DNA from: Opitutia bacterium
GTDB lineage: Bacteria; Verrucomicrobiota; Verrucomicrobiia; Opitutales; Opitutaceae
Length of the DNA: 35,476 bases
Direction of reading: 5' to 3'
Assembly: GCA_947453695.1 (NCBI GenBank)
Contig: CANGHW010000045.1
Location: 1-35,476 of the forward strand
Shown here: in pieces, positions 7,927 to 16,376 of the stretch
Layout of the letters: every line of letters begins with the position of its first letter
How positions within the stretch are numbered: position 1 is the first letter of the stretch
Notes under the pieces: model-generated
Databases searched by the model: none
What the model was told of the DNA's origin: nothing
What the model saw: only the letters and a program-made list of their open reading frames with translations
Translations under genes and position numbers: made by a program

Positions 7927-8841
7927 ATGCTCGCCTCGTTCCTCGCCGCCTTCTTCTTCGCGCTCAATGCCACGTTTTCCGGGCGGAATGCGCGCGCCCA
8001 TGGCCCGGCCCGCGCTAACATCGGCCGACTCATCGTCGCAGCCCTCCTTCTCGGCGCCTTCGCGCATACGCTCGGCCACGGCTTCTCCAGCGCCAGCGTC
8101 GGCTGGTTTCTGCTGAGTGGCATCATCGGTATGGGCCTCGGCGACCTGGGCGTCTACGCCGCCCTTCCTCTGCTCGGATCCCGGCTCACCGTGCTGATGA
8201 CACAATGTCTCGCTGCACCGATCGCCGCCTGCGGTGAATGGCTCTGGCTCGATACCCGGCTCACGGCCACGCAGATTTTCTGGGGATTGTTCATCCTTGC
8301 TGGCGTCGCGCTCGCCTTGATGCCCAGCAAAACCAGTCCGCCCCGGGTGGCCATCCAGCCCATCGGATTCTTGTTCGGCTTGGTGGCCGCAGCCGGCCAA
8401 GGCCTCGGCGCGCTAGTGAGTCGAAAGGGGGGCCTCATCGCCGATGCCGCGGGCGAAGCGACGCACAACGCCACCTTCGGCCTCAACGCCGCTTACCAAC
8501 GCATTGTCGCGGGACTCATCTTCGCCTCCCTTTGGTTCCTCACGCTTCATCTCCTACGGAGGAAACCGTCCGCTACAAAGTCCACCGCGACGCCCTCGAC
8601 CCCATTGAACCTCCGCCTGATCATGGCCAATGGGCTGATCGGCCCCGTCCTCGGCGTAGGCTGCTACCAATGGGCCCTCGCCACCACCCCGAGCGGCATT
8701 GTGCTCCCTATTGCGGCAACCACCCCGCTGTTCGCCATTCCTATTGCCTACTGGCTCGAAGGCGACCGCCCTTCACGCCGTGCACTCGTCGGCAGTGTCC
8801 TCGCCGTCGCCGGTTGCATAGCACTCACGCTCACCCGCTAG
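7927..8841 (+). CDS. EamA/DMT-superfamily membrane transporter
   Basis: The 304-residue protein consists almost entirely of hydrophobic segments, compatible with ten transmembrane helices in two EamA repeats: the first ends near GVALALMPSKT (~140) and the second near VAGCIALTLTR. Typical EamA patterns include GLGDLGVYAAL, LLGSRLTVLMTQCLAAPI, GVGCYQWALATTPSGIVLPI and TTPLFAIPIAYWLEGDRPS. Family members export or import small metabolites such as amino acids; the substrate cannot be read from the sequence. A short charged linker lies at ~205-230. The ABC-F gene follows 59 bp downstream on the same strand. Confidence 0.88.
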   Translation: MLASFLAAFFFALNATFSGRNARAHGPARANIGRLIVAALLLGAFAHTLGHGFSSASVGWFLLSGIIGMGLGDLGVYAALPLLGSRLTVLMTQCLAAPIAACGEWLWLDTRLTATQIFWGLFILAGVALALMPSKTSPPRVAIQPIGFLFGLVAAAGQGLGALVSRKGGLIADAAGEATHNATFGLNAAYQRIVAGLIFASLWFLTLHLLRRKPSATKSTATPSTPLNLRLIMANGLIGPVLGVGCYQWALATTPSGIVLPIAATTPLFAIPIAYWLEGDRPSRRALVGSVLAVAGCIALTLTR

Positions 8842-8900
8842 GCTATACCCAAGGCCGCGATTGACGCCGCCGCCTCCATCCGGTTCGTTACCCGGTTCGT

Positions 8901-10766
8901 ATGCTCACCATCGCCGACGTTTCCAAGTCCTACGGCACCCGCGAATTGTTTTCCGAGGTTTCGCTCTTCATCGCGCGCACTGATCGCCTCGGCCTGATCG
9001 GCCCCAATGGCGCCGGCAAGTCCACCCTCTTCGGGCTCATTCTCGGGGAAGAAAAACCCGACACCGGCACCATCGAATGGGAACGCGGCGCCGACTTTGG
9101 CTACCTTCCGCAGGAGAGCGCCCCCGCCGGCGACGAGACCATTCTCCACATCGCCACGAGCGGTAAAAAACTCGAGCCCGACGAGGACGACTACGACATC
9201 GACTACACTCTTGAGCCCCGCGCCCGCAAAATCCTCGCCGGCCTAGGCTTTAAGGAAGGCGATGCCGACAAGCTCGCGAAGACGTTCTCCGGCGGTTGGG
9301 TCATGCGCGCCCACCTCGCCCGCCTACTCGTCGCCGAGCCCGCCCTCCTTCTCCTCGACGAGCCGACGAACCATCTCGATCTCGAAGCGCTCCTCTGGTT
9401 TCAGGATTACCTCACGCGCTACCCCGGCGGCCTCGTCGTCATCTCGCACGATCGCGCGTTCCTCAACGCCCTCTGCACCGGCATGCTCGAACTTCGCGCG
9501 GGCACGCTTCATTACTACCACGGCAACTACGACAACTTCCTCACGGAGAAAGAAGCCCGCAAGGAGCAGCAAGCCGCTGCCTTCAAAAACCAACAACGCG
9601 AGATCGCTCACCTCCAAGTCTTCGTCGACCGCTTCGGCGCCAAGGCCTCGATGGCCTCGCGCGCAAAATCGAAGGAGAAACAGATCGAGCGTCTGAAAGA
9701 GGCCGCCATCGAAGAGCCCACCGAAGAGCTGCGCAAAATGAACTTCAAGTTCCCGCAGCCCCCGCGCTCCGGCCTGAAGGTCATCGAGCTCGAACACGTG
9801 CAACAGGCCTATGGTAACCACGTCGTTTACAAAGACCTCAACTTCACCGCCCAGCGCGGCGAGCGCATCGTCCTCGTCGGCCCCAACGGCGCCGGCAAGT
9901 CCACGCTCCTCAAGATCCTCGCCGACGTCATTCCCACCCAGGGCGGCACTCGCGAACTCGGCACCAACGTCGTCCCCGGCTACTTCGCCCAAAATCGCCT
10001 CGATAACCTCGACCCGTCGCTGACCGTTTTCGAGAACGTGATGTCGCTGCGCACGAACGAAAATCAACTCACTGAACAGCAGGCCCGCGCCATCCTCGGC
10101 GCCTTCCTCTTCCGCAAGGACGACGTCCACAAGCCGATCGGCGTCCTCTCCGGCGGTGAAAAATCCCGCCTCGCCCTCGCCCGCCTCCTCGTGAAGCCGC
10201 CGAATCTCCTCCTCATGGATGAGCCGACGACCCACTTGGATATCCAGTCGATCGACTCACTCGTCGGCGCGCTAAAGAACTACGAGGGCACGCTCATCTT
10301 CATCTCTCACGACGTTCACTTCATCCGGGCCCTCGCGCAGAACGTCCTCCACGTCCACAGCGGACGCCTCACGCCTTACGCCGGCAACTACGACTACTAC
10401 CTGGAGAAATCCAAAGCCGGCGACGCCCGCGCCGCGCTTACCGCTGGCTTCACCGATGGTCGTCCGAAACAAGCCGCCGCTGCGCCCGCCGCGAAAGCTG
10501 CCGCCCCCGCTCCGGCCGCGAAGAAAGCTACGCCCAACGAAATCCGGAAATTCCGCGAACACGTCGGCCAGCTGGAAAAGAAGGTCGCCGAACTCGAAAC
10601 CAAGCAGGCCGAGATCACCGCCGCCCTTGAGGATCCCGCGTCCTACGCCGACAAAGGCAAGTTTCACCACCTGAACAAGGAACTCAGCACCGTCGTCGAC
10701 CAAATCACGACGGCAACGGCCGAGTGGGAAACCGCCGCGACCAAGCTCGCAGAGATGGAGGCGTGA
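8901..10766 (+). CDS. ABC-F family ATPase (ribosome-associated, Uup/YheS type)
   Basis: A soluble protein with two nucleotide-binding domains and no membrane segment. First domain: Walker A GPNGAGKS at 34-41, signature SGGW near 129, Walker B LLLLDEPTNHLD near 150. Second domain: Walker A GPNGAGKS near 330, signature LSGGEKSRLALARLL near 417, Walker B LLLMDEPTTHLD near 437. The intervening linker (EKEARKEQQAAAFKNQQREIAHLQVFVDRF) is the ABC-F hallmark. The C-terminus has an Ala/Lys/Pro linker (~520-550) and a coiled coil (~551-621) as in Uup/YheS. ABC-F proteins bind the ribosomal E site and relieve stalls or confer antibiotic protection; which applies here is unknown. Confidence 0.93.
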   Translation: MLTIADVSKSYGTRELFSEVSLFIARTDRLGLIGPNGAGKSTLFGLILGEEKPDTGTIEWERGADFGYLPQESAPAGDETILHIATSGKKLEPDEDDYDIDYTLEPRARKILAGLGFKEGDADKLAKTFSGGWVMRAHLARLLVAEPALLLLDEPTNHLDLEALLWFQDYLTRYPGGLVVISHDRAFLNALCTGMLELRAGTLHYYHGNYDNFLTEKEARKEQQAAAFKNQQREIAHLQVFVDRFGAKASMASRAKSKEKQIERLKEAAIEEPTEELRKMNFKFPQPPRSGLKVIELEHVQQAYGNHVVYKDLNFTAQRGERIVLVGPNGAGKSTLLKILADVIPTQGGTRELGTNVVPGYFAQNRLDNLDPSLTVFENVMSLRTNENQLTEQQARAILGAFLFRKDDVHKPIGVLSGGEKSRLALARLLVKPPNLLLMDEPTTHLDIQSIDSLVGALKNYEGTLIFISHDVHFIRALAQNVLHVHSGRLTPYAGNYDYYLEKSKAGDARAALTAGFTDGRPKQAAAAPAAKAAAPAPAAKKATPNEIRKFREHVGQLEKKVAELETKQAEITAALEDPASYADKGKFHHLNKELSTVVDQITTATAEWETAATKLAEMEA

Positions 10767-10785
10767 GGCAGATCGCGCCTCACGC
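10761..10785. terminator. Hairpin between convergent genes, possible terminator
   Basis: GCGTGAGGC (10761-10769) and GCCTCACGC (10777-10785) form a perfect 9-bp stem with a 7-nt loop. The 5' arm includes the ABC-F stop codon. No T-run follows, so termination is uncertain. It sits between the convergent ABC-F and thymidine phosphorylase genes. Confidence 0.45.
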
Positions 10786-10791
10786 GAGGCC

Positions 10792-12099
10792 TCACCCCAC
10801 AATCTCGTCGATCAAACGTGTCGCGGGCGGCACCCCGTCTGTAACTACGATCGCCTTAGCCAACATTCCGCGAGCATCCGCAAGCGACTCTTCGTCGTTC
10901 GCGTAGATCACGGCGAGTGAAGTCCCTACCTCCACGCGCTCGCCGATCTTCACCAGCTCCCCAATCCCCACTGCGTGATCGACGGTATCCTCCGCCTTCG
11001 CGCGGCCCGCGCCTAGTTGTAGCGCCGCGAGCGCCACGCCCATGGCATCGACTTCGGTCACGTAGCCGCCTTTCGTCGCCACGAGTGGCACCTTGAACTT
11101 CGCCTGCGGGAAACGTTCCGGTTCATCCACCACCCGTGCATCGCCCCCCTGTGCAGCGATCAGCTCACGGAATTTTTCCAGTGCAGTTCCATCCTGTAAA
11201 ACCTGCTGAAGTTTCGCCCGCGCCTCGTTCTTCGTCACCGCCACTTTCGCGAGCAACAGCATTTGCTCTCCGAGTGCATAGGTCACTTCCATCGTGTCCG
11301 CCGGACCGCGGCCGCGCAGGCACTCGATCGACTCCACGACTTCGAGCGCATTTCCCACCGCGCGACCGAGCGGCTCGTCCATCGCCGTAAGCAGCGCACG
11401 CGTCGGTTTACCCATCGTCGTCGCCACCGAAACGAGCGCCTGCGCCAGCTCTCGCGCCTTCGCCTTGTCCTTCATGAACGCCCCGCGACCAAACTTCACA
11501 TCGAGCACGAGCACATCGATGCCTTCGGCAAGTTTCTTGGAGAGGATGCTACCGCAAATTAGCGGAATACTCTCTACCGTGGCGGTCACGTCGCGGAGCG
11601 CGTAGAGCTTTTTGTCCGCCGGCGCGAGGTCGGCCGTCTGACCAATCAGCGCGAGGCCTATCCTCTCCAGCTGTGCCCGATAAGCGTCGAGCGGGAGATT
11701 CACCCGAAAACCCGGAATCGACTCCAACTTGTCGAGCGTGCCACCCGTATGGCCGAGACCCCGACCCGAGATCATCGGCACCGCCACCCCGCACGCCGCG
11801 ATCATCGGCGCGAGGTGCAGGGAAACTTTATCCCCCACACCGCCGGTCGAGTGCTTGTCGGCCTTCGGCAGCTTCACGGACGCGAGGTCCGCCACCACAC
11901 CCGAGCGCATCATCGCCTCCGTGTAGTGCGCCGTCTCCTGTGCAGTCATGCCGCGCAGCACCACCGCCATGAGCATCGCACTCAACTGATAGTCGGCCCA
12001 CGAACCATCGGTCGCACCACGCACAAATTCCGCGATCTCTTCGCGCGTCAGCGCGTGTCCATCGCGTTTGCGCGCGATGATGTGTTGGGGAAACGCCAT
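10792..12099 (-). CDS. deoA: Thymidine phosphorylase (pyrimidine-nucleoside phosphorylase)
   Basis: The enzyme splits thymidine (and often uridine/deoxyuridine) with phosphate to give base and (deoxy)ribose-1-phosphate for nucleoside salvage. The family signature SGRGLGHTGGTLDKLE is present, together with KHSTGGVGDKVSL (phosphate binding) and a Lys-rich SKKLAEGIDVLVLDVKFGRGAFM segment. The C-terminal domain carries KGGYVTEVDAMGVALAALQLGAGR. The ATG at 12099 gives 435 residues, the normal length; an upstream in-frame extension of 59 residues overlaps the preceding pseudogene region and has no family similarity. It is convergent with the ABC-F gene. Confidence 0.94.
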   Translation of the reverse strand: MAFPQHIIARKRDGHALTREEIAEFVRGATDGSWADYQLSAMLMAVVLRGMTAQETAHYTEAMMRSGVVADLASVKLPKADKHSTGGVGDKVSLHLAPMIAACGVAVPMISGRGLGHTGGTLDKLESIPGFRVNLPLDAYRAQLERIGLALIGQTADLAPADKKLYALRDVTATVESIPLICGSILSKKLAEGIDVLVLDVKFGRGAFMKDKAKARELAQALVSVATTMGKPTRALLTAMDEPLGRAVGNALEVVESIECLRGRGPADTMEVTYALGEQMLLLAKVAVTKNEARAKLQQVLQDGTALEKFRELIAAQGGDARVVDEPERFPQAKFKVPLVATKGGYVTEVDAMGVALAALQLGAGRAKAEDTVDHAVGIGELVKIGERVEVGTSLAVIYANDEESLADARGMLAKAIVVTDGVPPATRLIDEIVG

Positions 12100-12169
12100 G
12101 CCCGAGTCCAAGGCCACAACACCGAAAAGGCAACGGTCGCCTCGCCCTCCGTCCAAGTTAGACCCGACG

Positions 12170-12849
12170 CTAACTGCGGCGGCGCCAACACACGCAGCCA
12201 GCCGCGCCAACGGCAAAGCACAGCGCCGTTGTCGTCGTCTCAGATACCCCGGACGTTGAAAATACATTGTCCTCAAAGATAGCGGAGGCGACGGCCGCGT
12301 CCGCGGTGTTGTAGACGCTGAAGCCGATCGTATCCGTGCCCGCAGCGAGAGAAATCGTCGCGGTCACATAGTTAAGTCCGTTCGCGTAGCAGGAGATTCC
12401 CCGGGCCGAAGAGAGCCCTGCCGAGGTAGAGCTGGCCAAAGAAGTGAGCGAGCCATCCTTGAAGAGGAACGAAGAATTGCAGCCGCTACTCACCGCTTCG
12501 CCGGTGACATACTTATAGCTGAATATGAGTGTGGCAGCCGACGCTAGTGTGAACGTTTGCTTGATACCTGACACCGTCGTCGCGACTCCCTGCGTCGTGG
12601 CAGGCAGTGTCACTCTTCCAAAAAAAGTAGAGCGACTTGCCGCACTCGCCCCGATGCTTCCGCCTTGGGTGCCACGATCAATGCCTGCCGCGATCCACTC
12701 ACCGGCGCCGTCAAGGTTGACCCGGAAACGCTAGTGTCTCCGATCACCGACCACGAGGTCAGGCTGCTGCTACTCGCCTCACACGAGCCATTCGCTACCG
12801 TCTGCCCCCGCGCCAAGACCACGGCTCCAATGCAACACGCCCCAAGCAT
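12170..12849 (-). pseudogene. Frameshifted secreted protein with PEP-CTERM-like C-terminus
   Basis: Two pieces in different frames look like one gene. The N-terminal piece (12849 to ~12650) has a signal peptide (MLGACCIGAVVLARGQ) and VANGSCEASSSSLTSWSVIGD, the NGSFE...LTGW opening common in PEP-CTERM proteins; this frame stops at 12610. The C-terminal piece (~12650 to 12170) continues a beta-rich domain (GIKQTFTLASAATLIFSYKY, FSVYNTADAAVASAIFEDNVF) and ends SETTTTALCFAVGAAGCVCWRRRS: a short motif, hydrophobic helix and Arg cluster as in exosortase signals, but with SETTTT where PEP is usual. One indel between ~12620 (a 7-A run at 12620-12626) and 12680 would restore a single frame. The true start is unclear; an ATG at 12915 is also in frame. 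Confidence 0.65.
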
Positions 12850-12987
12850 CCCCTTCTGACTTACAAGTAAGAGCCATGATGGAGCAGTCGGAGGTCTGCG
12901 GTCGTGAGTCTGCAAAGTGAATCAGGAGGCGGACGCTGATTCTACCAACACAGCTAGCAAGTTCCCTTAAGTGAAATCGGCACTCTC

Positions 12988-13350
12988 TCAGTCTCGATTA
13001 GCGCTATGACCCCAGCTCCAAGCATAACTGCGCTCCACTTTTGCGATCCGCACGACGTAAGCCTCATACCACGCCTCGCGACCACCTCGCTGGGCCTTTT
13101 CATGTTCGGTGTCACTTTTCCACGCCAAGATCGCGGCCTCGTCTCGCCAATAGCTCACAGTTATCCCAAGGCCATTCTCTCCCCGCGCACTTTCGATGCC
13201 GAGGAACCCGTCGTAGCGTGAACCCAAGTCGACCATTCGCTCCGCTATTGCAGCATAGGCACAGCCATCGTCGATCACCCGTTTTGAAGTGAAGATTACC
13301 GCATAGTAGGGCGGAAGGGGCGTTCTCGCGCATTGGCTCGACGCACTCAT
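12988..13350 (-). CDS. Antibiotic biosynthesis monooxygenase (ABM) domain protein
   Basis: A 120-residue protein matching the ABM ferredoxin-like fold of heme-degrading or quinol monooxygenase-like small proteins: YYAVIFTSKR at the start of strand 1, then LGSRYDGFLGIESARGENGLGITVSYWRDEAAILAWKSDTEHEKAQRGGREAWYEAYVVRIAKVERSY in outline. The FLGIES, ITVSYW and WKSDTEHEKAQ blocks are well conserved among such proteins. Substrate unknown. Its ATG overlaps the stop of the upstream methyltransferase gene by 4 bp (ATGA), so the two are translationally coupled and may act together on a small molecule (inference). Confidence 0.82.
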   Translation of the reverse strand: MSASSQCARTPLPPYYAVIFTSKRVIDDGCAYAAIAERMVDLGSRYDGFLGIESARGENGLGITVSYWRDEAAILAWKSDTEHEKAQRGGREAWYEAYVVRIAKVERSYAWSWGHSANRD

Positions 13351-14111
13351 GCCGATTCCTTTCTCAGCACCAGCATGGATCCACTGCCCACAAAAAACTC
13401 GTAGTCCAGGCGCTCTACCTCGCTTTCTATTCCGCTGGCCTTCAGTTCACGACGCAGGGCCCCGAGTTTCGAGCAAGGCCTTCCATCGGCGCCACACACC
13501 GGGTGGATGCGCACCTCGCCCGCGCTCACCCGTGCAAGCTCTCGGCAGGCGGCCACGTGCCACTCAAAGTCGAACCTCGCCATGTAGAGGAAGAGCAGGT
13601 GGGCACACAGCACGAGGTCGAAGGAGTTATCGAAGAACGGCAACCGGGGCAGCGCCCCACCAACATAGCGACTGTGCACGAAGTGCGCCGCGTAATCCGT
13701 CAGAAACCGGTGCGCCGCGAGCCGCCGGTCCGCTTCAGCAGCATCGAGCGAGGGAAATGACTTCAGTCGGAACAGCGCGGGCTTTGCGCGCATCTGCGCC
13801 AACACTCCCGCATAATCAAGCTGCATTTGAGCAGCGAGTGATTCAGGTGGGCTGCCATAGAGGGGGTCGACCGCCACGGCATCGATCCCACGCGCACATG
13901 CTTCGGCCACAAATGAAGAAGGTCCCGCTGCTACATCGAGCACGTCCCGACCTTTCATAGCCGGCAAATCCAGGGCAAAAAACTGCGTATATTCGGCCAA
14001 CGTGCGCCCAAAGAAAGCAACCTCTGGCAGCTCGAAATGTTGGGCAGGTTGAAACGACGGCCGGATTCTGGCGGTCGCTATCGACGGAGGCGGATCAGTA
14101 AGCGTAGGCAT
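13347..14111 (-). CDS. SAM-dependent methyltransferase, class I
   Basis: A 254-residue protein with a Rossmann methyltransferase core: motif I region GRDVLDVAAGPSSFVAEAC (~53-72), an acidic end to strand 2 in AVAVDPLYG, and the motif IV-like NSFDLVLCAHLLFLY (~160-175). Central residues ~85-150 carry an insertion with basic and aromatic residues that could shape the substrate site. The C-terminal part GEVRIHPVCG and LDYEFFVGSGSMLVLRK completes the sheet. The acceptor is unknown. It is the first gene of a two-gene operon with the ABM protein. A structured RNA ending in an intrinsic terminator lies 56 bp upstream, so transcription may be controlled by attenuation. Confidence 0.85.
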   Translation of the reverse strand: MPTLTDPPPSIATARIRPSFQPAQHFELPEVAFFGRTLAEYTQFFALDLPAMKGRDVLDVAAGPSSFVAEACARGIDAVAVDPLYGSPPESLAAQMQLDYAGVLAQMRAKPALFRLKSFPSLDAAEADRRLAAHRFLTDYAAHFVHSRYVGGALPRLPFFDNSFDLVLCAHLLFLYMARFDFEWHVAACRELARVSAGEVRIHPVCGADGRPCSKLGALRRELKASGIESEVERLDYEFFVGSGSMLVLRKESA

Positions 14112-14166
14112 TTTTTAGTAGGCGGATGATTTACGGAGGCATCGTGAGGAAATCGGAAAAACAAAA

Positions 14167-14190
14167 AGCCCGACTCGGTTGAGTCGGGCT
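14167..14190 (-). terminator. Intrinsic terminator upstream of the methyltransferase gene
   Basis: AGCCCGACTC and GAGTCGGGCT form a perfect 10-bp stem with a 4-nt loop, followed on minus by TTTTTGTTTTT. It lies 206 bp past the coiled-coil gene stop and 56 bp before the methyltransferase ATG, so it ends upstream transcripts and/or attenuates the operon. Confidence 0.9.
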
Positions 14191-14304
14191 TGGCGGTGGT
14201 TATCTGGGCTTTTCAGCCACTCAGCGCATTTGTGCGCGAGACCATCGTCGCCAAGCCGGCTCATGCCAGCGTGCGCGTTTAGCTACCGTCATTTTGACGG
14301 TAGC
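14167..14304 (-). ncRNA. Candidate structured RNA (three-way junction plus terminator)
   Basis: Read on minus: a hairpin with a perfect 10-bp stem and 3-nt loop (14304-14282); then P1, GGCTTGGCG (14257-14249) with CGCCAAGCC (14195-14187), extended by TGGT/ACCA (14244-14241 with 14200-14197); inside it P2, CTCGCGCA-CAAA-TGCGC-T-GAG (14240-14220), and P3, GGCT-GAAA-AGCC (14218-14207). Last comes a 10-bp terminator hairpin (14190-14167) and T5GT5. The terminator 5' arm shares AGCC (14190-14187) with the P1 3' strand, so the two compete at their bases. It could be a leader switch for the methyltransferase operon (start 14111) or an independent small RNA. I do not recognise a known RNA class. Confidence 0.5.
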
Positions 14305-14395
14305 ACGGGCAGCGACGACGATAGCGGACGAGATCATTGGAGAATGGAGATGCGTAGTTGCACGTTCCGCCGCAAGTCGAATTTTGGCATGGCGG

Positions 14396-14998
14396 TCAAA
14401 CCGGTTTGGCTTTTTTCGAACTGAATACCGAACGCGCCATGGCAAACGGCGCGCGCGTAAGCCGGGTCACCGTGGACAGATTCTGCTCACCAGCGTCCGA
14501 CTCCTTCGGCAACTTGACCACCGCCGCGGCCAACGCCGCCTCCCGCTCCGCGAGCTTCTCTTCTCGCTCCGCCAAGGCTTTTTCCCGTCGTTTGATTTGT
14601 TGTTCACGCTCGTGCGTGACGATGCGCTCATCACGCAAGTGGATACGCTCCGACTCAAACAGCTCTTGCGCACGGTGCAGCTTCTCCCAACCCGCCTGGA
14701 GGGCAGAATCACCTTCAAACGGCGTCCGGCTGACCGACCGAGCAAACGGCACCGCGGTGCGCACCGGCGTGGGTTCGGCCGCCCGATGCGCATCTATTTC
14801 CGCCTGCAACGCCCGCAACCGGGCCTCGTATTCACGCAAATTTTCCTCCCGCAAACGCAGCGCCTCGTGATCTTCTTCCAACTTCCTCCTCTCCGCCGCC
14901 AGAAGCGGAATCCATTTTTCTTCTGGCGGCTGCGCGGTCGCTGAACGACTCAGCTTCAAAACGGGAGGACGTGGAGGAAATATGACAGAGGAGTTCAT
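14396..14998 (-). CDS. Coiled-coil protein, function unknown
   Basis: No family recognised. The 200-residue protein has a proline-rich head (MNSSVIFPPRPPVLKLSRS), then two long charged heptad regions, ~34-72 (AAERRKLEEDHEALRLREEN and on) and ~100-162 (LQAGWEKLHRAQELFESERI, EREQQIKRREKALAEREEKL), and a basic tail ending SVFSSKKAKPV. There is no signal peptide or membrane segment, so it is probably cytoplasmic. The regular R-E-K-A/L-A-E-R-E pattern suggests a long parallel coiled coil, as in filament-like or scaffold proteins. It stands alone, with its own terminator region downstream. Confidence 0.75.
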   Translation of the reverse strand: MNSSVIFPPRPPVLKLSRSATAQPPEEKWIPLLAAERRKLEEDHEALRLREENLREYEARLRALQAEIDAHRAAEPTPVRTAVPFARSVSRTPFEGDSALQAGWEKLHRAQELFESERIHLRDERIVTHEREQQIKRREKALAEREEKLAEREAALAAAVVKLPKESDAGEQNLSTVTRLTRAPFAMARSVFSSKKAKPV

Positions 14999-15140
14999 GG
15001 TGGTTTGGGGAGTTTTGCCCGCGCCAAACCTAAACTCATCTGGCCCGACTAGACCATAGGGCCAGCGGGATTTTACAGCGGGTTTACTCTCCTCCGCCCG
15101 CCTTTCTAAACTTTTTTACACCCGCTTTGGCCGCACTCGC

Positions 15141-16376
15141 TCACGCCCGGAAAATGACGTCCTCGCGCTTGAACATCCGGACCGCCAGTGCGAGCGCCAC
15201 GGCGGCGTAGAGGCAGGACGATCCGAAGATAATCGCGATGTAGTTCCAGTGCCACACGCCGGAGAGCATTTCCTTGCAGACGAGAGAGAGATTGAGCAGC
15301 GGAACAAGCGCCAGCTTCGCATTGAGATCGATACCGGGCAACATGCCGACCATCGCCGGCATGAGCACCACGATCACCATCGGACCGATGTAGCTCTGCG
15401 CCTCTTTGTAACTCTTCGCGAAAAGTGCGACGGTGAACTGCAAGGCGGAGAATAGCACCGCGACCGGGAGCGTCATCGCCAGCACGCCGAGCAAACCAAC
15501 AGGATCGATCGTGCCCATCGAAGCCGCGGAAGTTTTCGCCGCCGCGCCGAGCTGCGTCGTGGCTCCGCTTCCACCCATCATAATCGCGCCGCCAGCCATC
15601 GCCGTTATCCCCATCGAAAGGAGCGCGAGGCCCATCGCCGAGAGCGATCCGGTTAGCACCATCAAGAATTTTCCCATCACTATATCCACGCGCGCTGTGG
15701 GTGCGCACAGGAGCGTCTCCATCGTGCCGCGTTCTTTTTCTCCCGCGGTCAAGTCCATCGCAGGATACATTGCACCGGTGAAACAGAGGATAATCACCAG
15801 ATAAGGGACGAAGCCGCCGAAAACACTGCCCCCTACTTTTTCCGGAGGCGCGACGTTCTCCCGCGCAAACTCGAACGGACGCACGATTTCCTTGGGCAGG
15901 CCGCGCTCAACCAGCCGCGCCGTCACGGTGCGATCACGCAGATCCTTAAAAAAATCCTCCGCCGCCCGCGCCGCGATCCCGGAGTTAAGGTCGTTTTGGA
16001 AATGAAAAATCTTCACCGCCGGGGCTGCACCTGCCGCCAGCCCGGCTTCAAACTTTTCCGGCAAGCCGATTGCGAGGCGGAGCTTCTTGTCGCCGATCCG
16101 TTCTTTCCAATCCTCCGGTGTGGCAACGATCTTGAATTTTGGTGATTTCTTTAGCTCAGCCACGACTCCCGGCGAATCCGCACCACCGATGATGGCTACC
16201 GACGGCACCTCGGCCTCGGCTCGCTTCATCACGCCACTCATTACCTTACCCATGCCGAAGACGATCAGCGGCATGACGAAGGTGGGGATGACAATTACCG
16301 AGATGAGCGTGCGCCGGTCGCGCAACTGATCGGTGAGTTCCTTGCGGTAGATCGTGAAGATGTTGCTCCAGTTCAT
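15141..16376 (-). CDS. ABC-2 type exporter permease (NatB-like)
   Basis: A 411-residue integral membrane protein: N-terminal cytoplasmic start ([24 protein letters not shown]), one membrane segment (IVIPTFVMPLIVFGMG), a large external domain (~45-210), then about five more hydrophobic segments. The ABC-2 permease motif AMDLTAGEKERGTMETLLCAPTAR is clear, as in NatB, the membrane part of the Na+ exporter NatAB of Bacillus subtilis. The ATG at 16376 overlaps the ATPase stop by 4 bp (ATGA), fixing the start and indicating coupling. Substrate, whether Na+, a peptide or a toxic compound, is not determined by sequence. It is the last gene of a four-gene minus-strand operon. Confidence 0.87.
   Translation of the reverse strand: MNWSNIFTIYRKELTDQLRDRRTLISVIVIPTFVMPLIVFGMGKVMSGVMKRAEAEVPSVAIIGGADSPGVVAELKKSPKFKIVATPEDWKERIGDKKLRLAIGLPEKFEAGLAAGAAPAVKIFHFQNDLNSGIAARAAEDFFKDLRDRTVTARLVERGLPKEIVRPFEFARENVAPPEKVGGSVFGGFVPYLVIILCFTGAMYPAMDLTAGEKERGTMETLLCAPTARVDIVMGKFLMVLTGSLSAMGLALLSMGITAMAGGAIMMGGSGATTQLGAAAKTSAASMGTIDPVGLLGVLAMTLPVAVLFSALQFTVALFAKSYKEAQSYIGPMVIVVLMPAMVGMLPGIDLNAKLALVPLLNLSLVCKEMLSGVWHWNYIAIIFGSSCLYAAVALALAVRMFKREDVIFRA

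Noticed and set aside
9324..10235. Long minus-strand open frame inside the ABC-F gene
   Set aside because: It is the antisense shadow of a well-conserved ABC-F sequence in GC-rich DNA and shows no family motif.
12100..12276. N-terminal extension of thymidine phosphorylase
   Set aside because: The extra 59 residues overlap the end of the PEP-CTERM-like gene and have no family similarity; the ATG at 12099 gives the normal length.
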